64,000 bases of DNA. Source: JAIOSF01 sp047159865 (GTDB taxonomy: Bacteria > Campylobacterota > Campylobacteria > Campylobacterales > Arcobacteraceae). A model generated the notes under the pieces. It worked only from the letters and a program-made list of their open reading frames with translations. It was not told where the DNA came from and did not search any database. Position 1 is the stretch's first letter, and every line of letters begins with the position of its first letter. Positions 61,177 through 64,000 of this stretch are shown here, one piece after another. A program made the translations under genes and the position numbers. The stretch is from the NCBI RefSeq assembly GCF_047159865.1, contig NZ_AP038804.1:124001-188000 (forward strand), given 5' to 3'.

Positions 61177-62904
61177 ATGACATTAGATAAAATAGAAGAA
61201 TCATTATATAAATATTTAATAAAAGAAAAAGATGAAATAGTTTTATCTATCTCAGGGGAATGGGGTATTGGGAAAACATTTTTTTGGAAGAATATATTTT
61301 TAGATAAATATAAAAGTGATTTAAATGATAAAAAGCTTGCTTATATATCATTATTTGGTATTGATTCATTAAATGATATTAGAACATCAATATTACTTCA
61401 ATCATCTCCTACTAAAAATAAAATGAATTGGATAAATAAAAAAGTAACAACTCCTTTTAAAAATTTAAAGAGTTCAGCAAAGATTGATGATGATGTTTCT
61501 ATGTCATTTGGTTTAAATTCAATTAGTTCATTATTATCAATTCTTTCAAGTGGAGATTTTAAAAATGTAATTGTATGTTTTGATGATTTTGAAAGAATGT
61601 CATCAAACATTGCTTTTAAAGATATATTAGGGTTGATTTCTGAGTTAAAAGAACAAAAACTATGCAAAGTTATTATGATTTTAAATGAAAAAGAATTAGC
61701 TAAGTTATCAACTGTAGAAAATGAAAAATATAGTGAACTATTTAATTTATATAAAGAAAAAATTATTGATTTAGATTTAGTATTTAATCCAACAATTAAT
61801 GAAATATTTAATCAAAAAATTAAAGAGTCATTAACTAAGTATGATGTAGAAATTATTAAATATATATTTGAATCATATAATACAAAAAATATTAGAGTTA
61901 TTAAACAGATTATTCAAGAAATTAATAAATTTGATTATATTTTAGATAATCATTATGACAATAAAGTCTTAACAGAATTTTTATTTTCATTGATAGGTGT
62001 ATTTATAGCTAAGATTCAATTTGGTTGGTCTCCTGATAAATATTTAGAAAAAAAATCAGAATTTGATCCATCAAAAATTTCAGATGAAGAATTTGATAAG
62101 ATATTTGACAATGGAATACAAAAAAATCATTTTACAAACATTGATGATACAATAGAAAAAATCATTTTAGATTATATAAAAAACAATAAACTTAATAAAG
62201 ATTATTTAAAAGAAATATTAGATGACAAAAATGGAAGTATTGTAAGATATGATTTAAATGAGCAAATACAAAATTTTCATTATAATTTACTTGTAGATTT
62301 TAAATATACAATAGAGAAATGTACTAATGATATATATGAAGTATTTGAAAAACATGCTGAAGATTTACATAACATACTGGCTCTTGACAATTTTCATTAT
62401 TTTATTAATTTTCTAAAACAAAATGGAAAAATTATACAAGATGATTTTATTGATAATGTTATTAAAAGATATATTGATAAATTAATATTACAAGAAAAAT
62501 CTATAAGTATTCATGAATCATATAAACAAGATTTCATAAAAGAAAACTATCCACATTTAATAAAATATTGGAATGATACTAAACAAGATGAATTAATAGA
62601 TAATACAAGTCTAGAAACAATTGATGCATTATTGAATAAAACTGTATCAGGGTGGGGGAATAAAGATGAATATATTTTAAATAATCTTAAAGAAGAAATT
62701 TACCTAGAATATATTGAATCTTCATCAACTTTTACAAAAAGTATAATCAATTTTATATCATCAAAAAGAAATGATAAAGATCATTTTCAGAATGCTATTA
62801 AGAATATTAAAAGAGCATTAAAAAATTTACAAGAAAGAAATAAAGATTATAAATTTAAAGTTGATAAAATAATTGAAGAAACTCAAATAAAACTTGATAT
62901 CTAA
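61177..62904 (+). CDS. KAP-like P-loop NTPase, orphan
   Basis: The 575-aa protein has a P-loop NTPase near its N-terminus. Walker A is ISGEWGIGKTFFWKN (about residues 25-40) and Walker B is VIVCFDDFERM (about 130), with further ATPase text KVIMILNEKELAKL. The C-terminal 330 residues are helical and acidic with no recognised domain. The layout resembles KAP-type NTPases, found in some phage-defence and mobile loci, but with no clear membrane insertion. It stands alone between the FNR operon and a decayed toxin-antitoxin pair. A defence role is possible by context only. Confidence 0.7.
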   Translation: MTLDKIEESLYKYLIKEKDEIVLSISGEWGIGKTFFWKNIFLDKYKSDLNDKKLAYISLFGIDSLNDIRTSILLQSSPTKNKMNWINKKVTTPFKNLKSSAKIDDDVSMSFGLNSISSLLSILSSGDFKNVIVCFDDFERMSSNIAFKDILGLISELKEQKLCKVIMILNEKELAKLSTVENEKYSELFNLYKEKIIDLDLVFNPTINEIFNQKIKESLTKYDVEIIKYIFESYNTKNIRVIKQIIQEINKFDYILDNHYDNKVLTEFLFSLIGVFIAKIQFGWSPDKYLEKKSEFDPSKISDEEFDKIFDNGIQKNHFTNIDDTIEKIILDYIKNNKLNKDYLKEILDDKNGSIVRYDLNEQIQNFHYNLLVDFKYTIEKCTNDIYEVFEKHAEDLHNILALDNFHYFINFLKQNGKIIQDDFIDNVIKRYIDKLILQEKSISIHESYKQDFIKENYPHLIKYWNDTKQDELIDNTSLETIDALLNKTVSGWGNKDEYILNNLKEEIYLEYIESSSTFTKSIINFISSKRNDKDHFQNAIKNIKRALKNLQERNKDYKFKVDKIIEETQIKLDI

Positions 62905-62929
62905 ATTAAGGTACAACAAAACACAGGAA

Positions 62930-63034
62930 AAAAACAAGTTACTCAAGCAAATTTTTAATCAATAAATAGCTATCATTTAGTGGTTATAAAAAATCATTTG
63001 CGAACTGATTGAGGGTAACTTGTTTTTCAGTTCG
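62930..63034. repeat. Overlapping inverted repeats after the NTPase gene
   Basis: AAAAACAAGTTAC (62930-62942) is the inverse complement of GTAACTTGTTTTT (63015-63027). CGAACTGA (63001-63008) pairs with TCAGTTCG (63027-63034). The two hairpins compete for the same middle segment. It may be a terminator, an attenuator or a trace of insertion. Confidence 0.5.
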
Positions 63035-63111
63035 GTCGTTAATCAAAAAGACTCAAACTAAATTCACTTAACTTTTGATATAATTTAATAAATTAAAATA
63101 AAGGTTTTGTC

Positions 63112-63369
63112 ATGCAAACATTAACAGTAGATATACAAGATAATTTTGTAGAAGATTTTTTAAGTATGATTGAACAATATAAAGATAAAGTTCAAGTTAA
63201 AAAAGACAAAAACTTAGAATATGATCCATACTTTTATGAAAGACAAAAAGAGTTACATACAATAAGACAGGATATCCAAAGTGGAGATAGATCATTAACA
63301 TCTTTTGAGGATTTTGAAAATTCTACAATACAATTTGAAAAAGAATTAGAATTAAAATATGCAAATTAA
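63112..63369 (+). CDS. Antitoxin with a decayed toxin partner
   Basis: The 85-aa protein has the N-terminal strand MQTLTVDIQDN, like the antitoxin at 23932 (MQTIQVDLEDN), and an acidic C-terminus. AAAGGTTTTGTC precedes the ATG. Its 3' end overlaps the start of a RelE/ParE-like gene with two frameshifts. Because the toxin is broken, this is probably an orphan antitoxin that could still repress its own promoter or neutralise a related toxin elsewhere. Confidence 0.7.
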   Translation: MQTLTVDIQDNFVEDFLSMIEQYKDKVQVKKDKNLEYDPYFYERQKELHTIRQDIQSGDRSLTSFEDFENSTIQFEKELELKYAN

Positions 63370-63618
63370 ACTTTAATTCAATTTTAGCATACATAGCAAA
63401 AGATAAATTATCTGCTTCAAAAAAATTTAGAAAAGATTTATTTGAACAAATCAAAAACTTACCCCATTTTCCATACAAATTTAAAAAGTCATTATATTTT
63501 GAAAATAAAAAATATCAGAGATATGACTTTTAAAAAATATACTATTGTGTATGAAGTAGATTTAGATACAAACTCCATCATCATTTTAAACATCTTTAAC
63601 AAAAACAAACCATCATAA
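63359..63618 (+). pseudogene. RelE/ParE-type toxin with two frameshifts
   Basis: The ATG overlaps the antitoxin stop, but the first frame ends at codon 6 (TAA at 63374). A second frame reads FNSILAYIAKDKLSASKKFR then LFEQIKNLPHFPYKFKKSLY, and stops at TTT TAA near 63532. A third frame reads IRDMTFKKYTIVYEVD through NIFNKNKPS to TAA at 63616-63618. Together they spell one RelE/ParE toxin of normal length, broken once near 63370 and once in an A6 run near 63512. Loss of toxicity is expected unless these are sequencing errors. Confidence 0.75.
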
Positions 63619-63642
63619 TATTTTATACCAAATCCCTCCATA

Positions 63643-63684
63643 TTGACACATATCAATAAAATCATCTCTACATTACATTATAAT
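63643..63684 (+). promoter_or_regulatory. FNR-type promoter of the terminal DUF2249-like gene
   Basis: TTGACACATATCAA at 63643-63656 matches the FNR palindrome with one change. TATAAT lies at 63679-63684, which again puts the box centre about 41.5 bp from the expected start near 63691. This is the same layout as at 58783-58824. Confidence 0.75.
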
Positions 63685-63712
63685 TCTTATATATAAAATA
63701 ATACAAGGAATT

Positions 63713-64000
63713 ATGATGAATAACTTACCAGCAAACGCAGAACAAATCGATGTAATGGGTGCTACAGTACCATTTTTTAAATACGAAGAAAATGGTGTGA
63801 CATTTTTACAGTTTGATAGTAGCAAGTGTGGACATCCAGAGCCTATGATAAATGCTATGTCAGGATTACAAGCTATCCAAGATGGAGAAAAACTAGTGAT
63901 GATAAATAGTAAACCACCTATGGGACTTTTTCCTAAAATAGAAAACGATTTTAACTTTGAGTTAGATGCATTAGAAGATGGAAATGCAAAAGTAATTTTT
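63713..64000 (+). CDS. DUF2249-like protein (3' end outside window)
   Basis: The frame opens at ATG 63713 (or 63716) behind AAGGAATT and is still open at the window end (at least 96 codons). The segment KCGHPEPMINAMSGLQAI then KPPMGLFPKIENDFNF matches the DUF2249 (TusA-like) pattern. It shares an FNR-type promoter layout with the hemerythrin operon upstream. It probably belongs to the same anaerobic or nitrosative-stress regulon. Confidence 0.75.
   Translation, partial: MMNNLPANAEQIDVMGATVPFFKYEENGVTFLQFDSSKCGHPEPMINAMSGLQAIQDGEKLVMINSKPPMGLFPKIENDFNFELDALEDGNAKVIF

Overview
This window is strongly AT-rich chromosomal DNA of a Campylobacterota bacterium, most likely Arcobacteraceae. The lineage is inferred from gene content and order: bamD-lon, a short RecO, a SurA_N protein-ftsA-ftsZ run, hspR-cbpA with a HAIR operator, TRAP dicarboxylate genes beside a two-component pair, and many PAS, Cache and GGDEF signalling proteins. 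No rRNA marker is present, so the genus is inference.

Layout. 1-13755 is core: the 3' end of a SulP transporter, bamD, lon, a rhomboid protease, a two-gene membrane unit (coiled-coil protein plus YcjF-like protein), an aldo/keto reductase, a PhnA-like zinc-ribbon protein, a receiver-PAS protein, ruvB, a diguanylate cyclase with a periplasmic haem-type CxxCH motif, panB and trpA. tRNA-Glu(UUC) lies at 13798-13873, and its last 15 bp recur at 24573-24587. Between the two copies is an integrated element of about 10.7 kb. It holds a tyrosine integrase, an AlpA-like regulator, two ORFs that look like a split degenerate primase, a RepA-like helicase whose 3' end carries clustered GGACA repeats, an XRE repressor, exported cargo including a thermonuclease-like protein, a frameshifted zinc-ribbon gene, a helically phased TGTTA array and a RelE/HigB-type toxin-antitoxin pair. 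Similar paired GTTACAT repeats lie just inside both ends.

24750-46337 returns to core genes: a chemoreceptor, recO, a DEAD-box helicase, a CDF metal transporter, a SurA_N/PpiD-like protein, ftsA, ftsZ, hspR, cbpA, prmC, an M48 protease, a TauE/SafE-type membrane protein, truD, trpB, a PAS-GGDEF-EAL protein, an SF1 helicase and a Cache histidine kinase. 46398-58770 holds two TRAP systems, each next to a divergent or adjacent two-component pair: DctPQM (47181-50118) and a TAXI-type pair (52650-55807). A SulP transporter with a universal stress protein lies between them. Two 7-bp direct repeats at 11-bp spacing, typical of OmpR/PhoB-family sites, occur at both TRAP loci.

58783-64000 holds a hemerythrin-DUF2249-membrane protein operon and, at the window edge, a second DUF2249-like gene. 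Each is preceded by an FNR-type palindrome placed about 41.5 bp upstream of the inferred start site. Between them sits an accessory patch with an orphan KAP-like P-loop NTPase and a toxin-antitoxin locus whose toxin has two frameshifts.

The most promising novelty is the integrated element as a whole: a replicating satellite or plasmid-like island with two separate repeat arrays that could be origins. No packaging, capsid or conjugation genes are visible in it, so its mode of transfer is unknown.
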